A stretch of 7,353 nucleotides of DNA from Bacteroidota bacterium (GTDB taxonomy: Bacteria; Bacteroidota; Bacteroidia; Flavobacteriales_F; PHOS-HE28). Positions 1 through 6,487 of the stretch are shown here, piece by piece; the first letter of the stretch is position 1, and every line of letters begins with the position of its first letter. The position numbers and the translations under genes were made by a program. The notes beneath the pieces were generated by a model. That model was given only the letters and a program-made list of their open reading frames with translations, searched no databases and was not told the origin of the DNA. The DNA is taken from the NCBI GenBank assembly GCA_023430945.1, contig JAEYYE010000038.1:1-7353 (forward strand), in the 5' to 3' direction.

Positions 1-2
1 TT

Positions 3-92
3 TCCACGTTGCCGGAAGGGAACTACACCGCGATCCTTCGCGATGATGAAGCGAACGATCTGGCCACCCAGCGACTGATGGTGACCCGATAG
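3..92 (+). CDS. C-terminal end of a probable type IX secreted protein (partial)
   Basis: Only the last 29 codons before a TAG stop lie in the window; the start and the functional part are outside it. The visible tail contains LPEGNYTAILRDDE and ends in QRLMVTR. This resembles the end of a T9SS type A C-terminal sorting domain: a short 'L-x-x-G-x-Y' strand, a turn rich in Asp and Gly/Asn, then a final strand ending in a basic residue. Proteins with this tail cross the outer membrane through the Por machinery of Bacteroidota and are released or anchored on the surface. The frame is open from the first base and a strong terminator follows 18 bases after the stop, so this is very likely a real gene end. 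The sorting-domain call rests on a short pattern only, and the cargo's function cannot be told. Confidence 0.55.
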   Translation, partial: STLPEGNYTAILRDDEANDLATQRLMVTR

Positions 93-110
93 GCCGACCA
101 GATCCAAAGA

Positions 111-134
111 AAAGCCCGGCATCCGCCGGGCTTT
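111..134. terminator. Bidirectional intrinsic terminator
   Basis: A perfect 10-base inverted repeat (AAAGCCCGGC / GCCGGGCTTT) encloses the tetraloop ATCC. On the + strand the stem runs into TTTTT, ending the secreted-protein gene. On the - strand it ends in CTTTTCTTT, ending the metG/tRNA-Arg unit. It sits 18 bases after the + strand stop codon and 15 bases after the tRNA 3' end, as expected for a shared terminator between converging transcripts. Confidence 0.88.
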
Positions 135-149
135 TTCGTTGTTCAACTG

Positions 150-221
150 TGACCCCACCAGGAGTCGAACCTGGATCAAGAGTTTAGGAAACTCCTATTC
201 TATCCATTGAACTATGGGGTC
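150..221 (-). tRNA. tRNA-Arg, anticodon CCU
   Basis: The 72-base - strand sequence folds as a complete cloverleaf. The acceptor stem pairs GACCCCA with TGGGGTC. The D arm is GTTC/GAAT with an 8-base loop. The anticodon stem GGAGT/ACTCT holds the loop TTCCTAA, and the T arm CCAGG/CCTGG holds the loop TTCGACT. The anticodon CCT lies at 186-188 and reads the arginine codon AGG. The discriminator base is A. The 3' CCA is not encoded (the next bases are CAG), so it must be added by a CCA-adding enzyme. The gene lies 37 bases downstream of the metG stop on the same strand and just upstream of a strong terminator. Confidence 0.95.
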
Positions 222-234
222 AATTGGAAGCCCG

Positions 235-242
235 CAAATGTA
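235..242 (-). promoter_or_regulatory. Candidate -7 promoter box of tRNA-Arg
   Basis: Read on the - strand the sequence is TACATTTG, a full match to the Bacteroidota -7 consensus TAnnTTTG. It sits in the 36-base gap between the metG stop and the tRNA, 13 bases before the tRNA 5' end, the right distance for a start site just ahead of the tRNA. I find no TTTG at the -33 position, where the sequence lies near the 3' end of metG. The tRNA may therefore be transcribed alone as well as by read-through from metG. Confidence 0.45.
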
Positions 243-258
243 ACCAAGCCATGTGCGA

Positions 259-2349
259 TCAGCGCACCTCCGATCCGGGATCGGCCCCGCCCTTCGGCTC
301 CACGAAGATCAACCGGCCATTCACATCCCCGGCCATCAACACCATCCCCTGGCTTTCGACACCGCGCATTTTGCGCGGCTCCAGGTTCGCAACGAGCACC
401 ACTTGTTGCCCGGCAAGATCCTCCGGTTGATGGTGCTGCGCTATCCCGCTGATCACCGTACGCGGCGCAGCTTCTCCGATATCGATCGAAAGCTTCAGCA
501 ATTTATCCGCTTTCGGTACGCGCTCCGCAGAGATGATCGTTCCCACGCGTAGATCGAGCTTCGCGAAATCATCGAAGGAGATGTTCGGCTTTACCTGTGG
601 GGTCTGTTGTTCATCTGCGTTCCCTGCGATAGGTGCAACGGGTTCGTTCGCTTTCAACAGATCGAGCTCGCGTTGGATCTCTTCATCCGTGATCGGGCGG
701 AATAGATGTTCCGGTTTTCCGAGTTGCTGCCCAACTCCGATCAGGTCCTTCCGAAAAACGTCATCCCAGGTGAGCGTATCGATCGATAGCATCTTCCGCA
801 ACTTCAGGGCGGTGAAAGGCAGGAACGGATCGAGCACGATGCTCAATGCGGCCGCGATGTTCAAGCTGTTGTAAAGCACCGTCCGCGTACGTTCAGGATC
901 GATCTTCTCCAACTTCCACGGTTCGGTATCGGTGAGATATTTATTGCCGGCGCGAGCGACGTTCATCGCACTTGCGAGCGCATCGCGCAACCGGAATTGG
1001 TCGATCTGCCGTGCGATATCCTCCGCACTTGCGTGGATAGAACTCCAAACGGCAAGATCCAATTCGAAATTCCCTTCAACAGGTTGCGGCGCTTTGCCTC
1101 CGTAGTATTTGTGACAGAGAACAAGAACACGCTGAACGAAGTTGCCGATGATCGCGACAAGCTCGTTGTTGTTCTTGTCCTGGAAGTCCTTCCACGTGAA
1201 TTCGCTGTCCTTGAATTCGGGGATGATGGTCGCAAGCGCGTAACGCAATTCGTCCTGCCGATCGGGCCAGCGCTCCATGTATCCGTGCAGCCACACCGCC
1301 CAGTTGCGGCTGGTGCTGATCTTGCGCCCTTCCAGATTCAGGAATTCATTGGCAGGAACGTTCTGCGGAAGAACGAGGCCGCCATGCAGCTTCAGCAGGA
1401 TCGGGAATATGATGCAGTGGAATACGATGTTGTCCTTGCCGATGAACTGGATCAAGCGTGTTCCGGGATCCTTCCACCATTTCTCCCAATCCTCGCCATT
1501 GTCGGCTGCCCATTGTTTGGTTGCGCTGATGTAGCCGATCGGTGCGTCCATCCATACATACAGCACCTTTCCGTCGGCACCGGGTAGCGGAACCGGCACG
1601 CCCCAATCCAGATCGCGCGTCATCGCGCGCGGGCGCAATCCATCCTTCAACCAGCTGTTGCACTGGCCGAGCACCTGCGGTTTCCATTCCTTCGGATCAT
1701 GGTGTTTTTCACCATCGAGCATTCCATTGTTGATCCAATCCTCAACCCATTGCTGGCTCCGATCCATGGGTAGGTACCAATGCGTTGTTGGCCGAAGCAC
1801 CGGTTTGGATCCACTCAATGTGCTCCGCGGATCGATCAGGTCCTTCGGGCTTAATGCAGTGCCGCATTTTTCGCATTGATCGCCGTACGCATCCGGATTC
1901 GCACACTTCGGACAGGTGCCCATGATGTACCGATCGGCAAGGAATTGCTTCGCTTGTTCATCATAGTACTGCTGCTCTTCCTTCTCGATGAACGATCCAT
2001 CCTTATGAAGCTCCAGGAAGAACTGCTGGGATGTTTCGATGTGCAATTGTTCACTCGTGCGGTGATAGATATCGAACCCGATCCCAAGATCGCTGAAGGA
2101 CTTCTTCATCAACGCGTGGTACTTGTCAACTATGGCGCGCGGCGTGGTCCCTTCCTTCATCGCACGGATCGTGATCGCAGCGCCATGTTCATCGCTGCCA
2201 CAGACGAAAAGCACTTCCTTGCCGCGCTGGCGCAGGCTTCGCACAAAAATGTCCGCCGGAAGATAGGCGCCGGCGATATGGCCGATGTGCAGTGGTCCGT
2301 TGGCATACGGCAATGCCGCGGTCACGAGTATCCGCTCTGGTTTCTTCAC
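259..2349 (-). CDS. metG: Methionyl-tRNA synthetase
   Basis: This cytoplasmic class I aminoacyl-tRNA synthetase (696 residues) charges tRNA-Met with methionine using ATP. The Rossmann core begins with TAALPYANGPLHIGH; the HIGH signature is at residues 21-24. A zinc knuckle follows with Cys146, Cys149, Cys159 and Cys162. The second ATP-binding signature is KISTS at 343-347, a variant of KMSKS. The alpha-helical anticodon-binding domain follows, and a C-terminal EMAP/Trbp-type tRNA-binding domain spans about 590-696 (FAKLDLRVGTI), making this the long, dimer-forming type of MetG. The start codon is GTG: the only upstream in-frame stop is 10 codons earlier (2377-2379), and no ATG lies between, so the family's usual N terminus fixes the start. 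The gene is divergent from the beta-barrel gene and is followed by tRNA-Arg on the same strand. Confidence 0.98.
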   Translation of the reverse strand: MKKPERILVTAALPYANGPLHIGHIAGAYLPADIFVRSLRQRGKEVLFVCGSDEHGAAITIRAMKEGTTPRAIVDKYHALMKKSFSDLGIGFDIYHRTSEQLHIETSQQFFLELHKDGSFIEKEEQQYYDEQAKQFLADRYIMGTCPKCANPDAYGDQCEKCGTALSPKDLIDPRSTLSGSKPVLRPTTHWYLPMDRSQQWVEDWINNGMLDGEKHHDPKEWKPQVLGQCNSWLKDGLRPRAMTRDLDWGVPVPLPGADGKVLYVWMDAPIGYISATKQWAADNGEDWEKWWKDPGTRLIQFIGKDNIVFHCIIFPILLKLHGGLVLPQNVPANEFLNLEGRKISTSRNWAVWLHGYMERWPDRQDELRYALATIIPEFKDSEFTWKDFQDKNNNELVAIIGNFVQRVLVLCHKYYGGKAPQPVEGNFELDLAVWSSIHASAEDIARQIDQFRLRDALASAMNVARAGNKYLTDTEPWKLEKIDPERTRTVLYNSLNIAAALSIVLDPFLPFTALKLRKMLSIDTLTWDDVFRKDLIGVGQQLGKPEHLFRPITDEEIQRELDLLKANEPVAPIAGNADEQQTPQVKPNISFDDFAKLDLRVGTIISAERVPKADKLLKLSIDIGEAAPRTVISGIAQHHQPEDLAGQQVVLVANLEPRKMRGVESQGMVLMAGDVNGRLIFVEPKGGADPGSEVR

Positions 2350-2366
2350 AATGATGGATCGAAGCG

Positions 2367-2374
2367 CGAAAGTA
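2367..2374 (-). promoter_or_regulatory. Weak candidate -7 box for metG
   Basis: On the - strand this reads TACTTTCG, one mismatch from the Bacteroidota consensus TAnnTTTG, 17 bases upstream of the metG GTG. No TTTG is seen at the matching -33 position. The location in the short divergent spacer is suitable, but one near-match to a short motif is weak evidence. Confidence 0.25.
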
Positions 2375-2466
2375 CCTTATCCATTCCCGATCGGGCGCTG
2401 CCGATGCGGTTGGGCGTTGTGGATAAAGAAGTACGCCTGATCTGGAACCTATCGCGTGCGTACACG

Positions 2467-2474
2467 TAACATTG
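2467..2474 (+). promoter_or_regulatory. Candidate -7 box for the beta-barrel gene
   Basis: TAACATTG differs from TAnnTTTG at one position and lies 20 bases before the chosen ATG at 2495. A TCTG at 2441-2444, 22 bases upstream, could be a degenerate -33 element. If this is the promoter, the alternative GTG start at 2456 would lie upstream of the transcript start, which supports the ATG at 2495. Confidence 0.3.
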
Positions 2475-2494
2475 CGCTCAAATTCCCAGTTTAC

Positions 2495-3109
2495 ATGAAG
2501 AAGTGTCTTTTCGGTGCAGCATTGTTCGCGTTCACCACCCTGCTTGCTCCGCGTTCAGCCAAAGCACAGGCCTTCCCCGAAGGATCGAACTCGATCTCGG
2601 TGGGTTATGGTTTCGTTACCGTACTCGGTGCATTGAACAGCACGTTCGATACCTACACCGATGTTCAATACAGCAGCCTGGGACCGCTCTACTTCAAATA
2701 TGAGCGTGCCATGTCGGACAACATCGGGTTGGGCCTGAGCGTGGCTTACGCGACGAATGAATGGTCGTACCGATTCTCTGCATTCGACGATACCACGCAA
2801 GTGTTCCACACTGAGACCACTAAACGCAGTACATACAGCGTTCTCGCACGTTTCAACTACCACATCGGATCGAACGAGAAATTCGATCCATACATCGGCC
2901 TCGGCCTTGGTTATCGCAATGCGAATTGGAGCACCACCACCACCGATGCGGCTGGCGTTGGAAGCGCCGTGGATCTGCCCAACCTTGTGCCGCTTGGCAT
3001 GGAACTCACCTTCGGCCTGCGTTACTTCTTCACGGACAACTTCGGTGCATATACCGAGATCGGAGGCGCTAAATCGGTGGTACAATTCGGTCTTTCAGGT
3101 AAATTCTGA
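2495..3109 (+). CDS. Outer-membrane beta-barrel protein
   Basis: This 204-residue protein has a clear Sec signal peptide: MKK, a hydrophobic stretch at residues 5-18, then an A-K-A motif with likely cleavage after Ala24. The mature part (about 180 residues) alternates polar and apolar residues in strands separated by turns, for example ISVGYGF, YFKYERA, IGLGLSVAYA, VLARFNYHIG, YIGLGLGY and MELTFGLRYFF. It ends in VVQFGLSGKF, with the terminal Phe expected of a BAM-recognised barrel. Size and pattern suit an eight-stranded OmpA/OmpW-like barrel of the PF13505 type; the ligand or role is unknown. A GTG in the same frame at 2456 would add 13 residues in front of the signal peptide, so I prefer the ATG at 2495. 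It is transcribed alone: divergent from metG and followed by a hairpin terminator. Confidence 0.9.
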   Translation: MKKCLFGAALFAFTTLLAPRSAKAQAFPEGSNSISVGYGFVTVLGALNSTFDTYTDVQYSSLGPLYFKYERAMSDNIGLGLSVAYATNEWSYRFSAFDDTTQVFHTETTKRSTYSVLARFNYHIGSNEKFDPYIGLGLGYRNANWSTTTTDAAGVGSAVDLPNLVPLGMELTFGLRYFFTDNFGAYTEIGGAKSVVQFGLSGKF

Positions 3110-3125
3110 TCTTCCCGATCTAACA

Positions 3126-3160
3126 AGGAAAGGTGGCCAACTGGTCACCTTTCTTCATTT
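3126..3160 (+). terminator. Intrinsic terminator of the beta-barrel gene
   Basis: The hairpin arms are GAAAGGTGGCC (3128-3138) and GGTCACCTTTC (3143-3153), an 11-base-pair stem with one G-T pair and the loop AACT. It is followed by TTCATTTT. It starts about 18 bases after the beta-barrel stop and separates that gene from the LD-carboxypeptidase gene. The U-rich tail is interrupted, so termination may be incomplete. Confidence 0.75.
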
Positions 3161-3169
3161 TACGCTTTG
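3161..3169 (+). promoter_or_regulatory. Weak candidate promoter box for the LD-carboxypeptidase gene
   Basis: TACGCTTTG resembles TAnnTTTG with one extra spacer base, 22 bases ahead of the ATG at 3192. A promoter is expected here because a terminator hairpin lies immediately upstream, but no -33 element is evident. Confidence 0.25.
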
Positions 3170-3191
3170 GATCGCTGTTTTGCTTTGCGGT

Positions 3192-4133
3192 ATGATCGCA
3201 CCTCCTTCGCTCCGATCCGGCGACACCATTGCGATCGTTCCCACTGCCCGTGCGATCACCCAGGCAGAACTCACCGATGGGATGGCCCTTGCAGAAAGTT
3301 GGGGGCTGAAAGTGAAGCTCGGGAACTGTATCGGAAGAAAGCATTTCCAGCAGGCCGGGACCGATGAAGAGCGCGCTGCAGATCTCCAGCGAGCGATCGA
3401 TGATCCAGCGGTGCGTGCGATCTGGTGTGCGCGTGGCGGCTACGGAACTGTGCGGTTGCTCGATCGCATCGATCTGGACCGGTTGAAGAAAGATCCCAAA
3501 TGGATCATCGGCTTCAGTGATGTTACCGCATTGCATAACGCGCTCCATCGCACCGGCATCCGATCGCTCCATGCACAGATGCCCTTCAACATCGCGGGAA
3601 AAAGTGAAGCAAGCAAGGAAGGTCTGCGAAAGATCCTCTTCGGCGAACCTGCTCCGATCCATGTGCAAAAGCACGGATCCATGCACCACGATCTCGATCG
3701 GAATGGCGAGGCTGAAGGTATCCTGGTCGGTGGAAATCTTTCCGTTCTCCATTCGCTTCGCGGAACTTTTTTCGATCTCGATCCGAAAGGAAAGATCCTC
3801 TTTCTTGAGGATCTGGATGAACTGCTCTACCACGTCGATCGCATGGTGCAGAACCTGAAGCTCGGTGGATGGTTCCGCGACCTCACCGGCCTGATCGTAG
3901 GTGGAATGAGCGATATGCGCAACAAGAACGAAGCGGATCCATTCGGCCGATCGGCGGAAGAGATCATCTCCAATGCGATCGGAGCCGTGAACTATCCGGT
4001 CTGCTTCGGCTTTCCCGCCGGACATATCGATGATAACAAGCCACTGGTGCTCGGTGCACCCATGCGGTTATCGGTCACCGATCGGGAGATCAGGTTTGAA
4101 CCGGCCGGTCAATTCTTCTCGAAGCGGTTGTAA
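3192..4133 (+). CDS. S66-family LD-carboxypeptidase (muramoyl-tetrapeptide carboxypeptidase)
   Basis: This 313-residue serine peptidase of family S66 should remove the terminal D-Ala from tetrapeptide stems during peptidoglycan recycling. The N terminus is typical of the family (PPSLRSGDTIAIVPTA). The central part has WCARGGYGTVRLLD (residues 78-91) and the nucleophile Ser109 in GFSDVTALH. The C-terminal domain supplies Glu206 in LFLEDLDE and His278 in FPAGHIDDN, completing the Ser-Glu-His triad. The ATG at 3192 gives the usual family start. The reading frame stays open far upstream, but that part lies inside the beta-barrel gene in another frame and crosses the terminator. No signal peptide is seen, so it is probably cytoplasmic. 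Its last 25 bases overlap the 3' end of the convergent DUF4412 gene. A close relative acting on other peptides (microcin-immunity MccF type) cannot be excluded. Confidence 0.93.
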   Translation: MIAPPSLRSGDTIAIVPTARAITQAELTDGMALAESWGLKVKLGNCIGRKHFQQAGTDEERAADLQRAIDDPAVRAIWCARGGYGTVRLLDRIDLDRLKKDPKWIIGFSDVTALHNALHRTGIRSLHAQMPFNIAGKSEASKEGLRKILFGEPAPIHVQKHGSMHHDLDRNGEAEGILVGGNLSVLHSLRGTFFDLDPKGKILFLEDLDELLYHVDRMVQNLKLGGWFRDLTGLIVGGMSDMRNKNEADPFGRSAEEIISNAIGAVNYPVCFGFPAGHIDDNKPLVLGAPMRLSVTDREIRFEPAGQFFSKRL

Positions 4134-4756
4134 TCGCTCGGGATCTCGAACAGCGAAGCTTTCTGCGAACCCTTCGTCACGCGGGTCACCTCCAGCCGGG
4201 AGATCTCAGCTCCATCCATCTTCTGCTCCACGCCCAGCATGGGGAACACATCCGTGGCTCCCTTCATGTGAAGGAACATCACGGCCTGCTCATCCTTGCG
4301 GTTCAAGGTCTGGAGCAATGGAACGAAGAAGTTGAACTGATCGGCAGCGACCCAATACGTCATCGACCTGTCCTCGCGCGGACTTTTCACCAGCCACTTC
4401 TCGCATTTATAACCTGCGATCTCCTTCATCTCATTGGTCTTCTGCACCTGTGCCTCCACCTCTTTTGGCAGGCGCATGTTGGGCACGTCCATGTACAATT
4501 TGCGATCGGGGCTCACGGCCACCACCTTCTCATCGTGCGTATCAACGAGCATGATCCCCTGCACTTCGCCGCGCGAGCTCACCTCTTCGATCCTGACATG
4601 ATCGCCCTTCACGAAATACCTGTAGTTGGTGACCACCGGTCCGGCCGATTTGGTGAATTCGATCACACCTTCGAACGACTGTGCGTGCAACAGGAGTGAC
4701 CCACCGATGGCGAAGCCTGCGAAGGCAATGGAGCGTAATGTCGATCGCATTGGCAT
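4109..4756 (-). CDS. Exported DUF4412 domain protein
   Basis: This 215-residue protein has an N-terminal signal peptide: a basic start, a hydrophobic stretch at residues 10-23, and probable cleavage after Ala25 in LLLHAQ. It therefore acts in the periplasm or outer envelope. The mature part resembles the DUF4412 family of Bacteroidota: a strand-rich N-terminal half (FEGVIEF, YRYFVKGDHVRIEE), the hallmark IAGYKCEKWLV at 113-123, and the closing LFEIPSDYNRF at 202-212. The function of the family is unknown; the fold may be related to LolA-like lipoprotein carriers, which is inference. Met3 is an equally possible start. The gene is divergent from yraN and overlaps the LD-carboxypeptidase gene tail to tail by 25 bases, with no room for an intergenic terminator. 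Confidence 0.85.
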   Translation of the reverse strand: MPMRSTLRSIAFAGFAIGGSLLLHAQSFEGVIEFTKSAGPVVTNYRYFVKGDHVRIEEVSSRGEVQGIMLVDTHDEKVVAVSPDRKLYMDVPNMRLPKEVEAQVQKTNEMKEIAGYKCEKWLVKSPREDRSMTYWVAADQFNFFVPLLQTLNRKDEQAVMFLHMKGATDVFPMLGVEQKMDGAEISRLEVTRVTKGSQKASLFEIPSDYNRFEKN

Positions 4757-4875
4757 GTATTTTCAGAAGTTACCGATCGGCGGTTCGCCATCTTTGGAGC
4801 GGACACCGAAAAGTTCCTCAATTTTATCCGTTCTACGGCGGGCACCAACACCGGGTTACGAAGGGTTCTCAACGC
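4757..4875. other. Divergent spacer between the DUF4412 gene and yraN
   Basis: This 119-base spacer must hold the promoters for both directions. No confident TAnnTTTG box is visible on either strand. It contains CCGATCGG at 4773-4780, followed by a small inverted repeat GGCG-GTT-CGCC (4779-4789), a combination also found in the two other spacers longer than 100 bases. No coding sequence is supported here. Confidence 0.5.
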
Positions 4876-5256
4876 ATGGCGGAGCATAATCTCACCGGCA
4901 ACAAAGGCGAAGCGCTGGCGGCAGCCTTCCTTGAAGAGCGTGGTTACGAGGTGCTTGAGCGGAACTGGCGCCACGGCCGTCACGAGCTCGACATTATTGC
5001 GCGCACTGGTCTGGAACTGGTGATCGTGGAGGTGAAGACGCGAAGCAGCGATGTTCACGGCCAGCCGCTCGAGGCCGTGAAGGCCGGCAAACGCGCGAAA
5101 CTGCTGAAGGCCGCCAACGCCTACGTTGAGATCACCGGTTGCGAGCTCGGGCTGCGCTTCGATATCGTGAGCGTGATCATGCATCCCACCAAACCGTACA
5201 TTCATCACATTCAGGACGCTTTTTATCCTATAGTACATGGCAGACCGTTCCAGTGA
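4876..5256 (+). CDS. yraN: YraN family protein (UPF0102, endonuclease-like)
   Basis: This 126-residue protein is a typical member of the UPF0102/YraN family, which has a restriction-endonuclease-like fold. It shows the family's order of motifs: NKGEALAAAFLEERGYEVLERNW near residues 9-31, then HELDIIA with Asp39, then IVEVKTRSS with Glu52 and Lys54. These form the D...ExK catalytic pattern of the PD-(D/E)xK superfamily. A role in processing DNA, perhaps branched or recombination intermediates, is suggested for the family but not settled. The frame is open upstream to 4681, but the ATG at 4876 matches the family start, and the upstream part overlaps the DUF4412 gene. It shares 20 bases with the pseudouridine synthase gene behind it, so the two are almost certainly co-transcribed and perhaps translationally coupled. 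Confidence 0.93.
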   Translation: MAEHNLTGNKGEALAAAFLEERGYEVLERNWRHGRHELDIIARTGLELVIVEVKTRSSDVHGQPLEAVKAGKRAKLLKAANAYVEITGCELGLRFDIVSVIMHPTKPYIHHIQDAFYPIVHGRPFQ

Positions 5257-6487
5257 AAGGCGCGAACCGCGCGGAAGAAAGAACAGCAAAGGGACCAGGC
5301 CGCTGGGCGCCGGAAGGCCCGGATCGCGGAGCACGCGGAATACAAAGCCCGATCGCACGCCGGATGATGAGGAAAGACCGGAGCGGACTTTCAATGATGA
5401 TGGCGGCAGCACCTCCAAACGCGCTGGAAGGAGACCGCCAGTCGCCGGCCGCGACAGGCCAGTGGAAGGCGGAAGGAATACTGATCGGCCCAGATCACGC
5501 GATCGACAGGAAAGCGTTCGGAACGATCGAAGGGGATCAACCGGCCGCGAAAGTTTCGATCGCGAAAGAGCACCGCGAAAACCGGACAGCCGTCCTTTTC
5601 GGGAACGTAACGCAAGGCCTTCTTTTGATCGGGGCACCGATCGGGAATTCGATCGCGAAGAGCGCAAGCCGCGAACAGGTGAGCGCACCCGGGATCATTC
5701 CACGAAGAGACTGCACGGGCGCGGCCCCGATCGCGCCAGCAAACGTGGGAAAAAAGCTGCGGAAGAAAAGGAAAGCGGCCTGATGCGATTGAACCGCTAC
5801 CTCGCGCACAGCGGTGTGGCCAGCCGGCGCGAAGCCGATGATCTGATCAAGGCGGGCGTGGTCACCGTGAACGGAAAGGTGGTTACCGAAATGGGCGTGA
5901 AGGTCGGTCCGGGTGATGTGGTGCATTATGGCGGACAGAAGTTGAGCGCGGAAACAAAACGCTACGTGCTACTGAACAAACCGAAGGATTTCATCACCAC
6001 CACGGATGATCCGCGGGACAGGAAGACCGTGATGGCCCTGGTGGAAAGTGCCTGCCGTGAACGGCTTTATCCTGTAGGAAGATTGGATCGGCACACGACC
6101 GGCGTACTACTGATGACCAACGACGGGGATCTGGCGAAAAAGCTGACCCACCCGAGCCATGGCGCCGAAAAGATCTACCACGCCACCCTGGATAAAAGCG
6201 TTGCAAAAGCCGATCTGGAGCGGTTGGTTGAAGGGATCGAACTGGAGGATGGCCTGGCCGCTGCGGATGAAGCCAGCTACGTTGCGGATGGAACCCGGAA
6301 GGAAGTGGGGATCAAGCTGCACATGGGCAAGAACCGGATCGTACGGCGCATGTTCGAAGCGCTTGGCTACACCGTGGTGAAGCTCGATCGGGTCGTGTTC
6401 GCGGGATTGACCAAAAAAGATCTGCCGCGCGGAAAATGGCGCCACCTGACGGAAAAGGAGGTGCTTTTCCTGAGCAAGCGCAAGTGA
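5237..6487 (+). CDS. RsuA/RluB-type rRNA pseudouridine synthase with long basic N-terminal tail
   Basis: This enzyme (416 residues) converts a specific uridine in rRNA to pseudouridine. An S4 RNA-binding domain lies at about 183-230 (MRLNRYLAHSGVASRREAD). The catalytic domain at about 240-410 contains GRLDRHTTGVLLMTNDG with the catalytic Asp284, a later KIYHATL strand and the closing motif KNRIVRRMFEALGY. Together these define the RsuA/RluB/RluE/RluF family; RluB (23S rRNA, U2605 in E. coli numbering) is the likeliest match, but the target cannot be fixed from sequence. Residues 1-182 are low complexity: about 44 Arg in the first 180, with many Asp-Arg pairs, and no predicted fold. Typical family members begin near the S4 domain. 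The ATG at 5237 overlaps the yraN end by 20 bases. An internal ATG at residue 183 (5783) would give a standard-size enzyme. Confidence 0.93.
   Translation: MADRSSERREPRGRKNSKGTRPLGAGRPGSRSTRNTKPDRTPDDEERPERTFNDDGGSTSKRAGRRPPVAGRDRPVEGGRNTDRPRSRDRQESVRNDRRGSTGRESFDRERAPRKPDSRPFRERNARPSFDRGTDREFDREERKPRTGERTRDHSTKRLHGRGPDRASKRGKKAAEEKESGLMRLNRYLAHSGVASRREADDLIKAGVVTVNGKVVTEMGVKVGPGDVVHYGGQKLSAETKRYVLLNKPKDFITTTDDPRDRKTVMALVESACRERLYPVGRLDRHTTGVLLMTNDGDLAKKLTHPSHGAEKIYHATLDKSVAKADLERLVEGIELEDGLAAADEASYVADGTRKEVGIKLHMGKNRIVRRMFEALGYTVVKLDRVVFAGLTKKDLPRGKWRHLTEKEVLFLSKRK

Noticed and set aside
343..1323. KISTS instead of KMSKS in MetG as a sign of an inactive enzyme
   Set aside because: The variant keeps the key Lys and Ser positions and, as I recall, similar forms are usual in Bacteroidota MetG. 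All other catalytic and zinc motifs are intact.
1876..2469. + strand open frame of 197 codons opposite metG
   Set aside because: It is a shadow of the metG N-terminal domain with no family features.
2456..2494. Upstream GTG start for the beta-barrel protein
   Set aside because: It would place 13 extra residues before a textbook signal peptide, and a candidate promoter box lies inside that stretch.
3141..3191. Hydrophobic in-frame stretch before the LD-carboxypeptidase ATG, looking like a signal or lipoprotein leader
   Set aside because: There is no ATG or GTG in it (only a CTG and a late TTG), it overlaps the terminator of the preceding gene, the LLC site does not fit a lipobox, and the ATG at 3192 gives the normal family N terminus.
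3120..4025. - strand open frame of 301 codons opposite the LD-carboxypeptidase gene
   Set aside because: It is antisense to a gene with a full catalytic triad and has no recognisable motif in its own translation.
4663..5688. Long - strand open frame of 341 codons across yraN and the pseudouridine synthase tail
   Set aside because: It is antisense to two well-supported genes, its translation is Ser/Arg-rich low complexity without any recognisable domain, and the openness follows from the GC-rich repetitive composition.
5139..5783. Second + strand open frame of 214 codons over the Arg-rich tail
   Set aside because: It is a frame-shifted shadow that ends where the conserved S4 domain begins. 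The real frame is fixed by the S4 and catalytic motifs and is continuous from 5237.
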